From positions 156,152-220,151 of the forward strand of contig MNCI01027357.1 in assembly GCA_015680685.1 (NCBI GenBank): 64,000 bases of DNA, in the 5' to 3' direction. The notes under the pieces are model-generated. The model made no database searches, had not been told where the DNA came from, and saw only the letters and a list, made by a program, of their open reading frames with translations. A program made the translations under genes and the position numbers. The DNA is from Gnetum montanum. Lineage: Eukaryota > Streptophyta > Gnetopsida > Gnetales > Gnetaceae. This document shows, in pieces, positions 22,430 to 34,539 of this stretch (its first letter is position 1; every line of letters starts with the position of its first letter).

Positions 22430-25256
22430 GGCGGTAGTGACTCCTAAGGTTTCGAGGAACCTTCACCAGCTTCATGCATGTGCGGCAGTCAAGGTGGCTT
22501 TGGTTGTTCTATTGCTACTGCAACTTCTAGTGGGAGGTGAAAAGCATTCAACAATTCTTTCATTTTCTCCTCCTTACTTCTAGGATCGTGCACCATCCAA
22601 GTAGCTTTACTAATGTGGGTCAGAATGGGCACATCCTAGGGACATGGGATTGCTAGAAAAAGCTCCTATGCATTAATAAACTAGGTAGCAAATTGTTTGC
22701 ATTCAATGTCAAACACTTTAACTGCATCCTTCAGCTCCTAGTAAACATTCATCCTTTTGGCTAAGTTCTTTGTAGTTGATCATTAATCCATGAATCATGC
22801 TCTGAGAACTTTGAGTTCAGCATTTGTAATCTCAAGCTTCTTCTTAGTGTCTTTATGGTGTTTGAACTCTACCTCGTATAGAAAATACAAGCTAGCCACT
22901 TATTTTTCTAACTCTGATTGTCATCACCCGGTAGTCAGCATTGCTAGGTTTGCATAGCTGAGATTGGCCAACTCCATGTATTCTGTCATCTCTGCTATCT
23001 ACAATTGCTTTAGTTGGATCTCCACTTTATTGTAGGCATTAAACCCATCAATGATGGGCTACTAAACTTCTTTTTCTTGTTGAAGTTATTAGAGAGCTTC
23101 ATTTATTGTTGCCTTTGCCATTTGGATGTGCTTCTCATTTACTTCCTTTTGCAAGCCAACCTAGTCTCTATAGTGATTTTTAACTCTTTCAAATTTCAAA
23201 GCTTCATTTTTTTCAGGTGGTAATCTTAATAGTAGATTTTTGGCATAAGGCATGAACTTCTTCCATCAATAGATTCTGATTTTCTGCAGCCAATTTCTGT
23301 AATTCCATATTCATCCTAGGTAGTTGCTCCTACTATTGATGAATGAATTCTTGCCTTTGTTCTTTTTGAGCATCAACATTATGCAAGCGATGATTTTTTG
23401 CAGTCAGTGCTTCGTTCTCCTAGTGCATATGAGCCAATTCCTTTTGAATTGAATATGTCTTTGCCTTTGCTATAGATTGGTTGAAGATGGTTGTCACTAC
23501 TTCCTCCTCAACCTTCTTAAGTCATTCTTGAAGCTGTTGGAAAACTAAGGAGTGTAGAATTAGCAAGACGAGCACATAATTCAGCAACCTCTATGGCCAA
23601 GTGTTTATTTTGTGCCTGAGTCATTTTGAGTTGCCCCTCCAAGATGATGCATTTTCCCCTTACTTCCAGTAGCTCTGACTGGGTTGTGGTGATGTTATCC
23701 AAAAAATTAAAGATATCCAAAATCAATTGCCTGGTCCCCACCAGTTGATCCAGTAATTCTTCATGCTGGGCTACATTCAAGTTTTTGCTAACCATGCTTG
23801 TGAATGTCTACACATCTTGAAGTGTAGATACATCTAGTACAAATGTCTCACATGCATTAAGTACTTTGGCAATGCAACCAGTAGCTACTTCAACCATAGT
23901 CTCTTGCCCTTGGTGCTACATCACTAGTACAATGGCTTCTTCACCTTCCTCTAAATGCATAGAGAAGGAGGTGGCATTCCTAGAGATTTCTGGGAATAAA
24001 TGGTGTTGTGATAGTGACATTGTCATGTCTCAAGCATTGGGATCAAACCTCATGGGTAACTGTAGTTGTTGGGTATAGAATATTGGTCTCCCCCTTTTTA
24101 TCTAGCTAATTTTTTGAGCCACCTCATTAAGGTGACTCATTTTTGGTTGATACATAGATGGATCTGTACTACTCATCCCTACACATTACTCTTGCTCATG
24201 CAAGAGCTGCCCTCAGATTTCATGTTATCGCTCAATGGCTATGTGGGCCTTTGATGTTGTTTCTTGAGTAGGCAGTGGAGGTGGAGGCTACTCCTCTTCT
24301 TTAGTTGTGGTAGGTGTCTTTTCTTTAATGATTTCAGACGGTGAAGCCAAAGGAGCATGCCTAATTGTGTCAGTGACATAGCGGATGATTCCTGCCATTT
24401 TGTAGAGTTTCCTGATGAGGCATGGAAAGGACAGGGTTTTCTTTCCATGTTTGTTTTCTTTGAAACACTTCTCAATCTTCAAATAGATCAGTTATAAAAG
24501 GTTTATAGGAAATATCCCGCTTAGAGTGGCACATGCTCAAGTAGAAAAGGTGGCCACCTTGCTAGGCCTCACCATTGGATTGAGGTAATAAGCTGCAATT
24601 TTGAAGTAGGTGTACTCCATCGATGTGAGCACACCATACTCCTTATGATTGACCCCGTAACACTATTGAGTCCACTCTTTTTTGGCCTCAGGATCACCTT
24701 TTGTTAATAGCTCTACCAATTGTGTCCCAATATTAGGCAACCCCAGTGCCTTTGCGATAGCCTCAGCCAAGTAGGACACCTACATATCCTTGATTTTTAC
24801 TATGGACCCCAATCTTCTATTGTTCCAAAAGAGATATGTCTCTCCCATGTACCATGCCCCACTAGATGTGATGATTGGCCACATGGGAGAGGTTTGCAAT
24901 TGTATTTTAACTTTTATTGGAGCTTTCTCTAGAAATGGATTGAAGTTTATTTCTTGGAGGACTAAGCGTTGAATTTCTCGAGACCTGATGATGTCAACGC
25001 AATTTTGAGTTAAGGTGACTTCAAGCCTTGGCACATGTCTTGGTGCTTCCCCTCACTGTGATTACTTTGTTGGCACTTCTTCTTCTAAAATCTATTGAAT
25101 AGATTTCACTTCGGGCTCCTCACAAAGAGGTCCCATTGCATGGGTTGCCTTTGGTGGTTCTTAGGCTTGTTCTTGTTGGCCCCTTCCAGTTTTAGGCCAT
25201 TTCTCCCTTGGTTGAGAGGGTTCTCCTTCCTATGGGTTTTTTGGTCTTGGTGCCAT
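22430..25256 (-). pseudogene. Accessory ORF of element C: plant-transposon-protein-like domain plus coiled coil
   Basis: About 930 codons originally, now broken by stops and frameshifts. The ATG at 25256 follows an intron acceptor (GTGATTACAG|ATGGCACC). The N-terminal third (24280-25034) shows SGAWYMGETYLFWNNR and TLSFPCLIRKLYKMAGI, which align with element B (SGAWYLREMYQFLHNR; VLPFPCVIRKLCRHAGI). These motifs resemble the 'putative plant transposon protein' domain (Pfam PF20167, from memory, not searched). The rest (22640-23800) is coiled coil (ELLEVRGKCIILEGQLKMTQ). The C-terminus has a conserved DPRSKEEK. Likely a nuclear or particle-associated helper; its role is unknown. Confidence 0.7.
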
Positions 25257-25470
25257 CTGTAATCACAATAAGACCATGGGTTAGCAATCATTGTGTAACA
25301 TGAAGTAATTGGAATATCTTTATCTCCTTAGGATGATTGCACTTGACTAAGTTGTGATTATGGTTGATCTAATTACTCCAATCATTATTTTATTTATGTG
25401 TTATTGTTAATAAATCATCCTAGAGGTTGTTGAAAAGGTTAACTCTCAAAAAAATTAATGTTTGTATATT
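25257..25470 (-). other. Probable leader intron 3' part, element C
   Basis: Minus sense ends ATTGTGATTACAG immediately before the ATG. The same arrangement (CGTGTGATTGTAG|ATG) occurs in element B. Acceptor conservation is visible; the donor is not certain here. Confidence 0.5.
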
Positions 25471-25739
25471 GTTAAGGTTATTAACCCTTTGGGGGAGTTA
25501 AAAATTTTCAAAAATTTCATTAGAAAACTTAAGGTTAAAAATTTTCAAAAATTTCATTAGAAAACTTAAGGTTTGCGGCCCCCATGATAAAGAGCTTACC
25601 TTTGATAACTGCAAGATTGAAGAAGAGAGTGATTTGGACAAATGGTTGTGAACTTAATGGCTCTAGAAGGTTTTGGGCTTTGAAAAATGGCAAAAGCTCC
25701 TTGTGTGTTATGAGACAAATGATAAAAATTTCAAAGTTT

Positions 25740-25885
25740 ATGGTGGTATATATAGGATTTTTAGGTTTTGTTGACGAGGCCTTATTGATGGGGCCTCATC
25801 AATGCATTTGGCCACATCAACAAGGCCTTGTCAACGGGGACTCATTGATGTAGTTGGCTACATTGATGAGGCCTTGTCGACGCAA
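25740..25885 (-). promoter_or_regulatory. Internal promoter of element C with matching palindromes
   Basis: CCTATATATACC (TATA, 25745-25756) is followed upstream (25767-25885) by repeated GATGAGGCC, GGCCTCATCAATG and GGCCTTGTC blocks, the same class as in C's own LTR. It lies about 490 bp upstream of the accessory ATG and is not part of an LTR (no TGATGAG/CTCATCA ends, no PBS or PPT). Confidence 0.65.
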
Positions 25886-26589
25886 CTGTTGACCATGATA
25901 GATGATCATTGACTTTGGTCAAACTTGCAAAATACAAGGATTTTTTGAATAAAATTAGGGTTAAATAAAAGCTCAAAAGGTCAAGAACAGTATGAAAATA
26001 TGAGAAGAGGGTGTTGGAGCTCATAAATTTGGAAAATGGAGAAAATGATTCAAGGGATGAATGAAATAAAAGGTTAAGGAGCACAAAGCGAAATACACAA
26101 TGAAATATGCAAAAGATAGGATTGTAGCGATGTCTAAGGTAAGGAACCTAACTAACCAAACCAAGAGCTATGCAAGTGGGTCCTCCCCATAGTAGGCTCA
26201 TGCCCTTGTTGCCCTTGCATAGCCTTAACTAAGGAGTCTATGGGCCCCACAGTTGATTAATGATCATGAAAATTTAAGGACCAACCAAAAAGAATCTATC
26301 TAAGAATTCAAGCACATCAAACCAAGACATAGAGCATAACATATAATCAGGCAGTGAAGTGAGTTATGGCAACATGGATGGATGATGGAGAAGGTGAAAT
26401 GGAATTCCAAATTAAGGTCATAGAAAGTCCCTTGTGGAATTTGTGTTTAAAATGACCTAAGAAGCTCTTGCCCAAATCGTTCCACCTAGATTACTGAAAT
26501 CACCTCAGATCAATCCAGATTGCTTGCTCGCTTGTTCGCTTACTCAAATGCTTTAAATGGCTCAATACCTCTTAGAAATACCAATAACA

Positions 26590-26810
26590 GAATATAATGA
26601 ACTGGAAGAGTTTATTTATTCAGACTGCAAAACAAAAAGTTACAGACTCAAGTACTTAAGGGATGCTTGGAAGGAATGCTTGCAATGCACTATGAGTAGC
26701 TCTTGCAACTTCTCTATTGATGCCTCTTAAGTATTCCTAACTACTCCTTTTATAGAGGTTTTACAACACTATTGGTCATGCATTTACACAACCACCACAC
26801 TAATGAACCT
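26590..26810 (-). promoter_or_regulatory. Pregenomic-RNA promoter and poly(A) signal of the pararetrovirus
   Basis: Minus sense: CCTCTATAAAAGGAG (26745-26758) and, about 135 bp on, AATAAATAAA (26611-26620). This is the layout of the caulimovirid large intergenic region, lying as expected downstream of pol. Confidence 0.65.
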
Positions 26811-27064
26811 TATCACAAAGGAATCTACTTTACAAAAGATACTTTAATAAAGTAGTTAGGCACACTCATACAGATACTATTATAGCACATGGGCATACCT
26901 TTATAGAATATTTTACTATTCAAGATACTTTTCGTGCAATTATGCATCACCAAGTGAATCATAACCTCTGTTTGAATTGACATAGTCATCTTTTGGTGAA
27001 CTCTAGAGATGAGGAGAAGGAGGAAGTGTGAAGAAACCTCATGGAGGACCATCATAGAGGAATT

Positions 27065-27840
27065 TTAAGATTTAATACTTTGTTCCATTAGCATTGTCCA
27101 AGGAAATTCTTTGATCAAGCATCTTGAGGTTCAGTGTCCTTAGATTCTGTATGTCATACTCATGGAAATATTGTTCTATCTCATACTTATTACTGGTGTA
27201 GACATCCCAGTAGAAAGCATAACCTCATGGGTTAGACTAATTGATCCTTCATGTAATACAAGTTTTCAAGAAATAATGAGGACTTTCTTCAAAATTCAGA
27301 AATTGCCAACCTTTTGCTTGGAAATCTCCATAATAGATAAAATCTTTGTGATACTCATTATTCCTTCTGAAGAAATGTTGTGGATAGGTGAAAGCAAAGT
27401 ATTGAGGGGAATGATCATACTTCTTCCACCATTGCCAAAAAATAGCATTGGGACCTTTCCATTTGTTTATTTCAATCTAGAAAATATGAAAAGGACTAGG
27501 CTGATACTATGACCAATGTAGGAGAGGTTCAATGGAATAAACATCTTCTCCATCATGAGAAGGAGGGTGTGGATCTAGATTAAGGTTGGTCATTGTCACA
27601 TGGGTCTTTACAAGAATTGGAGGGATCATGGGATGATAATTCATTTGGGTAACCTTACCAGAGTGATCTTCAAACCTAAAGAAGGTTATAAGTTGCTCAA
27701 AGTCTACACCATGTTAAATTCCATGAGTATATTGCTCCAAAGTAGGCATGTATAGTTCATTAGCCCTGCATGATCTTATTTTGCTAGATGATCTGAGTAA
27801 CCATCCTTCCTAGGTTAGTATATCTACAAACAAAAAACAA
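27065..27840 (-). pseudogene. Extra ORF downstream of RNase H in the pararetrovirus, unknown
   Basis: A minus-strand frame with few stops runs for about 250 codons after pol. Visible pieces: TLEQYTHGI, FEQLITFFRFEDHSGKV, LNLDPHPPSHDGEDVYSIEP, and an aromatic-rich stretch WQWWKKYDHSPQYFAFTYPQ. It is preceded by a pyrimidine tract and TTTGTAG (near 27825), a possible splice acceptor. It does not look like the caulimovirus transactivator as I know it. Tryptophan/tyrosine-rich composition argues for real coding history. Confidence 0.5.
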
Positions 27841-28009
27841 CAAAACCCATTAATAACTAATTAGAAAGATGATACTCTCTAGTGAGGAGGTTTGCTAATT
27901 TTTCCATTAATGAACTTTGTTTAAAAATCAAAATGCACAAGACATAGAGCCCATCAAATGAGGTGAGTGTGAGAAACCTTATTCAAATTTTTACAACTAA
28001 GGTATTTTT

Positions 28010-28280
28010 CAAAGTGCTTAAGATCATTTTTGATGATGAAATGTTTATCATGGAGAAATAGTCTAAACTTTTCTAATCCTTTGACAATGGCAAGTAGTTC
28101 CTTATGGGTACTATGGTAATTCTTTTGTGTATTTGAAGACTTACTAGATGCATACCTACAAACCCTAATTGCTTAATCTTTCTCCTCCTTGAAAGTTGCA
28201 CCCCAAAATTCATTTAAGGCATTTGTCTTAAGGATTAGTGTACCATCCATAGGAAGTTGTAAATATGGGAGATTCTTACA
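28010..28280 (-). pseudogene. Pararetroviral RNase H
   Basis: Minus frame shows TNALNEFWGATF, then CRYASSKS, NYHSTHKELLAIVKGLEKFR and LHDKHFIIKNDLKHF, the RNase H order of caulimovirid pol. The first acidic residue (usually D in TDAS) is N and the last (TD) is also changed; a stop follows EEKD. Inactive. Confidence 0.78.
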
Positions 28281-28289
28281 TTGTATTTT

Positions 28290-28990
28290 CAAATGGATAA
28301 CTATGTTTGTATGTTGTTGAGACCATGGAGGTGGAGTTAATCCTAGCTAATCATTAAGAAGCTTTTTGTCTTTTGATAGGTCCTTATAAACTCTAGATAC
28401 ATAGTTGGCACATACTAAAAATCTTTGTAATTGGGTTTTATCCCTAAGTTTATCAAGAAACTTAGAAATGGATTCTAGGACATGAGGTGGTAAAGTAATT
28501 TTACCATGGCTTATTTGTAATCCAAGAAGCTCTATTTATTCCTTAGCTATCTGCCAAAAACCATATTTTAAATTAAGTTTAGAATATAGATTAGTTTTAT
28601 ATAGTCATTGAAATAGGTTAGCTTTGTTTGGAATGGGGTGTTGAACTAGTTTAATCAAGTCATTCCAAGGTTTGTAATTAACTACTAACCTTTTCTTTCC
28701 TCTTACCTATTTTGCTCTTTTGTTGATAAAGAAAGTAGCATAAGCAAACATGCTAGTGCTTGGTTGTATGAACTTCTTTTCTTTCAAAGTAGCAATGTCT
28801 TTATCACATTCTTGTTTTAAAGAAGGGGACATTCCTATATGGTGTGCTTTTGATTTGATTTTTACTTTTTACTTAAAATTAATACAACACCAATGTTCCT
28901 TCTTATGCCTAAAGATTGTGGGGTCTTCACTGGCTAATGTTAGGAGCTTAGTTTACATAACTTCAAACTGATTATTCATATTTTCAATAG
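28290..28990 (-). pseudogene. Pararetroviral reverse transcriptase with active site deleted
   Basis: The minus frame runs through FIQPSTSMFAYATFFINKRA, GKKRLVVNYKPWNDLIK, HPIPNK and YSKLNLKYGFWQIAKE, then jumps directly to LLGLQISHGKITL and LDKLRDKTQLQRFLVCANYV. The palm section with the YIDD box, roughly 80 residues, is missing. Several stops. Cannot polymerise. Confidence 0.8.
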
Positions 28991-29170
28991 TGTTGACCAC
29001 CCATGTAGTGTTGGAGGCTTTAGGTTGTTTTTTAGAAGGAAAATGAGCCTTGTACGTACTTTTCCTATTAAACGTATGACCGCCTAGTAGGACATAGGTA
29101 GAATTGATTGTATAGGGTTCTATTTTTGGCTAAGTTATCTGTACCTATTAATAAGTCATAGGATTTTATT

Positions 29171-29458
29171 TCACAATGAAAAAAATTCTAACACTATTAT
29201 TTTATTATCTATGGTTTTGATAGGAATCTTAACTTTATGTTCCATGGGAGCCTTTTGTGTATTGAAAGAAACATATTTTCTTTCTTTTCTCTCCCAAAGA
29301 TAAGTTGGAATGACTTCCCATCTTTCCAGAGATACTTTAGCACCACTATATATTAGGGCATCTATAGGATAAGATCTTATATCATTTATTTTAATATAAA
29401 CTATACATATAGGTAAAGAGGTTTTCTTTTTATTCTTGTTAATTATATTAATGGGCAT
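29171..29458 (-). pseudogene. Pararetroviral aspartic protease
   Basis: IRSYPIDALIYSGAKVSL carries the retropepsin core, but the catalytic Asp of the usual D(S/T)G is Tyr. Followed by HKVKIPIKTIDNKIIVLEFF, as in caulimovirid proteases. Located between coat protein and RT as expected. Confidence 0.7.
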
Positions 29459-29710
29459 GGCTTGTGTTTCTTCTTGATATTTTTATCTTTGATAGCTTTC
29501 TTCTAGTTTTTCTAGCTTAGCTAGTTCATCAGAGGTCCACTATATGTATTTCCTTAGTTGTGTAATGCATTTTGTCCTAAGGAAAGATTCATCAAGAAGC
29601 CGGACTTGTTCTTGAGCTTGTTTGCCTACAGACCTTTCAAATTTTTCTTCTTCTGCTTCCTCTATTTTTAGGTCTATCTCCTCATCTTCCTCTATAAGTT
29701 GTGAGTCTGG

Positions 29711-30767
29711 TTATTTGTGCCATTGTTCTTCTATAGCATTCTTTTGTTCATCTAGGTTCCTTTGTTTATCTTTTATTCTTCTTTTAAGAAACATGATCCT
29801 ATTAATGTCATCTATAGATTGTTTCTCTAATTGATATTGGAGATGTTGTAATTGAGATTTTATAATTCTATATATAGGATCATTTTCTATGGGATCTATT
29901 TGGCTATCAAAAGATCTTTTAGATGGTGTGGGATCTTCTAGTGGTAGCTTTATTCTACGAGTGCGACGTGTGTTCATGTTACAATAATAATAAGTGTCGA
30001 AATCACTCTTGTGCTCATACCCCCCAAATAAAAGAGAAGGATCATTGTCACTGACAACGACATCCAAGTACTCACAGACATCCAAGTACTAGGTTCAAAA
30101 GGAATAGCAAAGTCTTTCATAAACTCATAATATTCTTCTAAGAGGTTGTGATGCTCAATAAAGTTAACACACTGGTTATGATTTTCTTTATCTGGATAGT
30201 TTCCAACAAAATGATTATCTTGCAAACAAAACATTTTACTTATCCTTTGGGAAGTTTTTGCTTATGGTGTTTGAACATACCTTTAAAGATATGTTGGGGT
30301 TTTTCATAAGATTTCTTTCACCATTCCCTACATCTATATTGTTTTCTATATTTAGGATACTTATTTTTATGTTGTTTTTGACAACAACGTTTGTCTTGCT
30401 AGGTTGGTTTTATCCACTTATGTTCAGGATAGATGGAGGTGCAAAAAGATTTACCTAATTGCTTATTAATCTATTTAACCACAAAATGGGCACTAAGATC
30501 ATGGAAAAGATCTCTATTGACCTCATTGATGAGTTGGACAATGTAACTAAATCTAACATCATCTAAAGTTCGATTTTGATATTTTAATTCTTGTAAATAT
30601 TTTTCTTTGAAAGGAGAAGGCATAGCTCCTATTAGATGTTCTTTTGCAGATCTATCATGAGTCAATTTTTCTGTATAGTACCATTCTTTCATTTGATTTA
30701 GAAAGTCATCTGTATCCTAAATACAATATAACCTACCACTAAAAAAGCATTCTATACATGTTATAAT
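29711..30767 (-). pseudogene. Pararetroviral coat protein, C-terminal half, with zinc knuckle
   Basis: Right to left: KEHLIGAMPSPFKEKYLQEL and VRFSYIVQLINEVN, a basic region, then a degenerate CCHC knuckle (FCLQDNHFVGNYP, last Cys now Tyr) near 30200-30240, then an acidic/coiled tail (30085-29711) with LQHLQYQLEKQSI. Coat protein of the reverse-transcribing virus, cut in two by element B. Confidence 0.7.
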
Positions 30768-30772
30768 ATAAT
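30768..30772. repeat. Target-site duplication ATAAT (left) of element B
   Basis: ATAAT precedes TGATGAG here and follows CTCATCA at 39418-39422, a perfect 5-bp match that fixes both ends of element B. Confidence 0.92.
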
Positions 30773-31592
30773 TGATGAGTGGCGAGGTACCCCTACACTC
30801 AACCATATGAATATGAGCGTTACATGTGTGATCCAGTCGAACTCCACAAATGGACTAGTTGTGGCATCTAGACAGTTAGCCTTAGGTCGCAGTTCGATGT
30901 CTTTCCACCTAGACTAGTATTAGCTTTGTCACGTATGATTTAGTCCAGAGTGAGGTGTATGATGTGGTTCCTAATCTAATGCTACTCTTGAAGGTAATGA
31001 AAAGTAATATTCTCTAATCTAGGAGAGAGAGGGTGAGAGAATTTAATCTAGCCTAAGTGCAATGAGCATCTGTTCCTCGATTATCTGTACACATCTTGGA
31101 CTTTATGCACAACTATCATTGGGATTACCAAGCGTAGATCCTAGGTATGCTACTAGGTTACCAAGTAGTCACAGTTAAATGCTCGTAATCAAGTCGTACT
31201 CATTCCGTGTTTTAACATGAGATAAGGGTGAGAGAGATTAACTAGGAAAGTAGTAAATAACAATTAATTAATTAAATGATTAAACTAAGTGAATGTTGCA
31301 TTGATGAAGTAATCTCAATCTTTATTGTTGGTCATGTGCATGTCCAAGTATGTCACACTTGAATAAAGGATGTCGTACAATTACAATCACCACATTGCGG
31401 GCATACATGGAGAGGAAAAGGGTTGAGAGAGAGAAATGAAAAATACTTAAACTAAAATTGACTAACTTCCTAATGATTTCTAACTCATTTTTCTACCTCT
31501 TATTTATAGATGAGGAGACAGGCCACGATATCATGGGTTGGGTGGTGATATCGCATACGTGATATCGCGATCGTCCAAAATGCGACTCATCA
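30773..31592 (-). mobile_element. 3' LTR of element B
   Basis: TGATGAGTGGCGAGGTACCC to CGACTCATCA, 820 bp; pairs with 38622-39417, sharing GGACTAGTTGTGGCATCTAG, which A's LTRs lack. Inner side has the degraded PPT (GTGAGGTA in minus sense). Confidence 0.92.
31522..31575. repeat. Palindrome array in LTR of B (GATATC class)
   Basis: CACGATATCATG, GGTGATATCGCATACGTG and GATATCGCGATCG lie upstream of the TATA (CTTATTTATAG, 31499-31509). Same class as B's internal promoter. Confidence 0.8.
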
Positions 31593-31756
31593 TACCTCAC
31601 GACTGAATGAAAACTCATCCTTGAGTTACAGTTATTACATAGTGGATAGGTATGGGATTATTGGATGGTGAAAAATGGGATTATGCTACAGTGTGGAATG
31701 AAAAAAAAACGAAGACACAACACAGAGAATGTTCTACATCTAAAAAAATGAGTGGA

Positions 31757-34539
31757 ACTCATGTAGTTCTAGGTGGCAGTGGCTTCTCCATTGGTGCTTT
31801 CCCTTTGTCTTGTGCTCTAGGTTTTGAGGCTTGATGGCATTGAAGTATGGCCTAGAGCTTCTCCTCTTTGGTCCAAGGGTCTTGTGCCATCCATGCTAAT
31901 GTTCCAATGTTTGATGGAGTCGGCACTTTCCACAGCAGGGTAGTTGTAGAAACATTTGATTGGCTTTAACATACCAAGCTGAAAACACCCATCATTCCTC
32001 CTCATAGGCTCTGGCTTTATTCTTGTACTCTTGAAAATATGCTAGTCATCAAGCCAAATCTACTGCAACATCCTTTTGGCCTTGGTAGCTTGCCTTTACC
32101 ACCTCAAGTTCAGAATTTGCGACCTCCAGTTTTTCCAACAACTTCTTACGTTTTGCAAATTCTGCTTCGTATTTGATGTGGGTGGTTGCTACCTGCTGCT
32201 TAAGCTCTGTCCTTGGGCACCCTACTGTTAACATGGCAAGGTTGGCATACTGCAGGTTTGCCAACTCCATGTATTCTGTTAAATCTTGAATTTGCAGGTC
32301 TTGGCTCTTAACTTCCGCTTGGTGGACAAAGGCATATATATCTAATATGGCCCGCTAGTCAGTGTGTTGAGCACTAATAGTGTTGATTTGGGCCTTAGCC
32401 ATATGGATCTCCTTTTCAAGGATCTATTTGTACATTCCCACCTGATCTTGGAAGTGCTCCTTCAGCTTCTCATGTCATTTAGCCTCATTTTGCCATGTGC
32501 CTATTTCAATGGCTATCTTTTGAAGAATTGCATGTACCTCCTTCATTGAGAGGGTTCTATTCTCCCTGGCTAAATGACTTATTTCTTGGTTGACCCAGAT
32601 GAACTATTCTCACAATTGGTGAAAGTGTTCCTCAAGAACATTCTTTTGCTTTTCCATGGTGGTTAACTGAAGGATGTTGGTAGCAAGCTTTTTATTTTCT
32701 TCTTGTAAGGCATTGAGTGCCTTAATATGCGCATGAGTTTGTGTTTGTGTTGCAGAGGCATCCCAAACAGCCTTCTCTTTTTCATCAGCCACCTTTTTAT
32801 TCTTTGCTATTACCTTGGTTAGTTGCTCAGTTCTGAAATTATCTAGTTAGTCTATGAGAACAAATTGCAGAGGGTCCCACTATGCTACTTGTAGGGCCAT
32901 AAGCTATTCTTGCAATTTCTGCACTTCAGCTTCAACATGCTCGGCCCTCACTTCTGTTAAAACCAACTTCCCCTTTATGGAAATGAGGCCTGACTAAATT
33001 TTTGTAACATCCTAAGGGATGTCAAATAGGGACGTCATTATTTGCTCTGTTTGGAGCAATTGATCAAGCACATCCTCATGTTCTGCAGGAGTCATTGAGG
33101 TTTCGGCCAAAGTTTGAGCATCTCGTGCTCCTATGAGATCTTCTAGTAGAAAAAAAGTACGTTGAAGGATTCTTTAATGTGGTCTGTGATCACTTCTGCA
33201 GCTCCCGTGGCATTCTGGTGTTGCATGACCACTACAGTGGCCCCTTCCCCAATATCTAATTACACTTGAAAAGATGTCGCATTTCCTGAGATCTATTGTG
33301 ACAATCTACTTTCCCCTTCTCCTGTGTGAATATATACTTCCCCCCTTTTGTGATCCAATGAAATAGTAGGCTGAATGACATCATCAATGACGCAGAAGAG
33401 GTTTGCATCATCATGACTTCCCCAATTGACTGTCTCAGTGATGGCCCTAAGATGGCTCATCGATGGTCTGTAGTCTTGTGGCAGCTATTGATTCTGGCCT
33501 TTTCTAGGCCCTTCTTCCTATTGTTGGCTGGGACTAGTGCTTGGAGGTTGCTGGGTCCTAAAAGTTGAGTTGCAGTTGGTCAAGTCTATTCTTCTTCTTC
33601 TTCTAGTCCTAGCGTCTCACCGATGATTTTCCTTAGAGTTGGCAACTTTAACAATTTAGCATATGAAGCACTCTGGGCTTTTCAGAGAACATCATTGGTG
33701 TACCCTTGGATACCAGCATGTCGGCAAAGCTTTCTGATAACACAAGGGAAAGGCAGCACCATTTTCCCTGGCTTCTGTTCCTCGAACCTCCTTAGGATCT
33801 CTGTTAAATATAGATGGGCCAGGTTAGTGTCAACCTTTCCCATCAACACTGCACATCCTCTAGCTGCATACGTTGATATTCTTTTTAAGCCCTTTTTTTG
33901 GAAGAGGTGATATGTTCCAATTTTGAAGTAAAACCTCTCTTCCGTCGTCAACTCACTAAATGTTTTATCTCTACCATAAGCCTTCTCCAACCAATCTTGT
34001 TGCACATTGGGGTCTAAACAGGTGGATAACTGAGCAACTTTGGGCCCTCTATTTGCAAGGTTTAATACTTCCAAAATGGCTTGCGTGGAGAAATCAACTG
34101 TCACACCACAAACATTGACAGTGGTGCCTTGCTCCCTATTGTGCAAAAATTGGTACATCTCTCTTAGGTACCAGGCACCGCTTTTAGAGAGGACAGGCCA
34201 CAAGGGAGACCCTTTGAGGGGATCCCTAATAGCCTCAAGAGAAAACTCTGCAAAAGATTTAAAGTTTAACTCCACAATCACCGTAGCGAATGTGGAATTT
34301 TCAAGGATGGCCTGAACACAATCTTGGGGCAACATGAGATGTTATCCCTATTCAGGCATTGTAGCAGCTCCTCCTTCTACCTGCCTAGACTGTATGGTAG
34401 GAGGGTCCTCTTGATGAATACTGAATGATTTCTTCTCCTATTCTATATGTTATCCAGTAGGATCTTATCTTCCACCTCTCTGAGATCGTTTGCTTCCACC
34501 TTGAGTAGGACCTTCCTATTGTCCATGTTTCGGAGCCAT
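31757..34539 (-). pseudogene. Accessory ORF of element B: plant-transposon-protein-like domain plus coiled coil
   Basis: About 928 codons from the ATG at 34539 (acceptor GATTGTAG|ATGGC) to a TAG near 31757. The longest intact stretch (33682-34335, 217 codons) shows SGAWYLREMYQFLHNREQGT, VTVDFSTQAILEVLNL, LTTEERFYFKIGTYHL, ISTYAARGCAVLMGKVDTNL and FPCVIRKLCRHAGI. This order resembles the 'putative plant transposon protein' domain (PF20167, from memory). Downstream is coiled coil (ALQEENKKLATNILQLTTME at about 32700; EKLEVANSELEVVKASYQGQ at about 32130), and the end WMAQDPWTKEEK matches C. Gag-like assembly, tethering or promoter binding are all possible; none is shown. Confidence 0.75.

Larger units (their letters stand above)
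21251..26480 (-). mobile_element. Gypsy element C (truncated; 3' LTR plus accessory gene)
   Basis: Minus-oriented. From its 3' end: LTR 21251-22175, polypurine tract (CATGGGGGTA in minus sense), accessory ORF 22430-25256, leader intron, internal promoter near 25747-25885, and the conserved AGTGGGTCCTCCCCA spacer near 26180. Homology to elements A and B ends about 26480-26500, where pararetroviral sequence begins. Gag, pol and the 5' LTR are missing. Confidence 0.8.
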
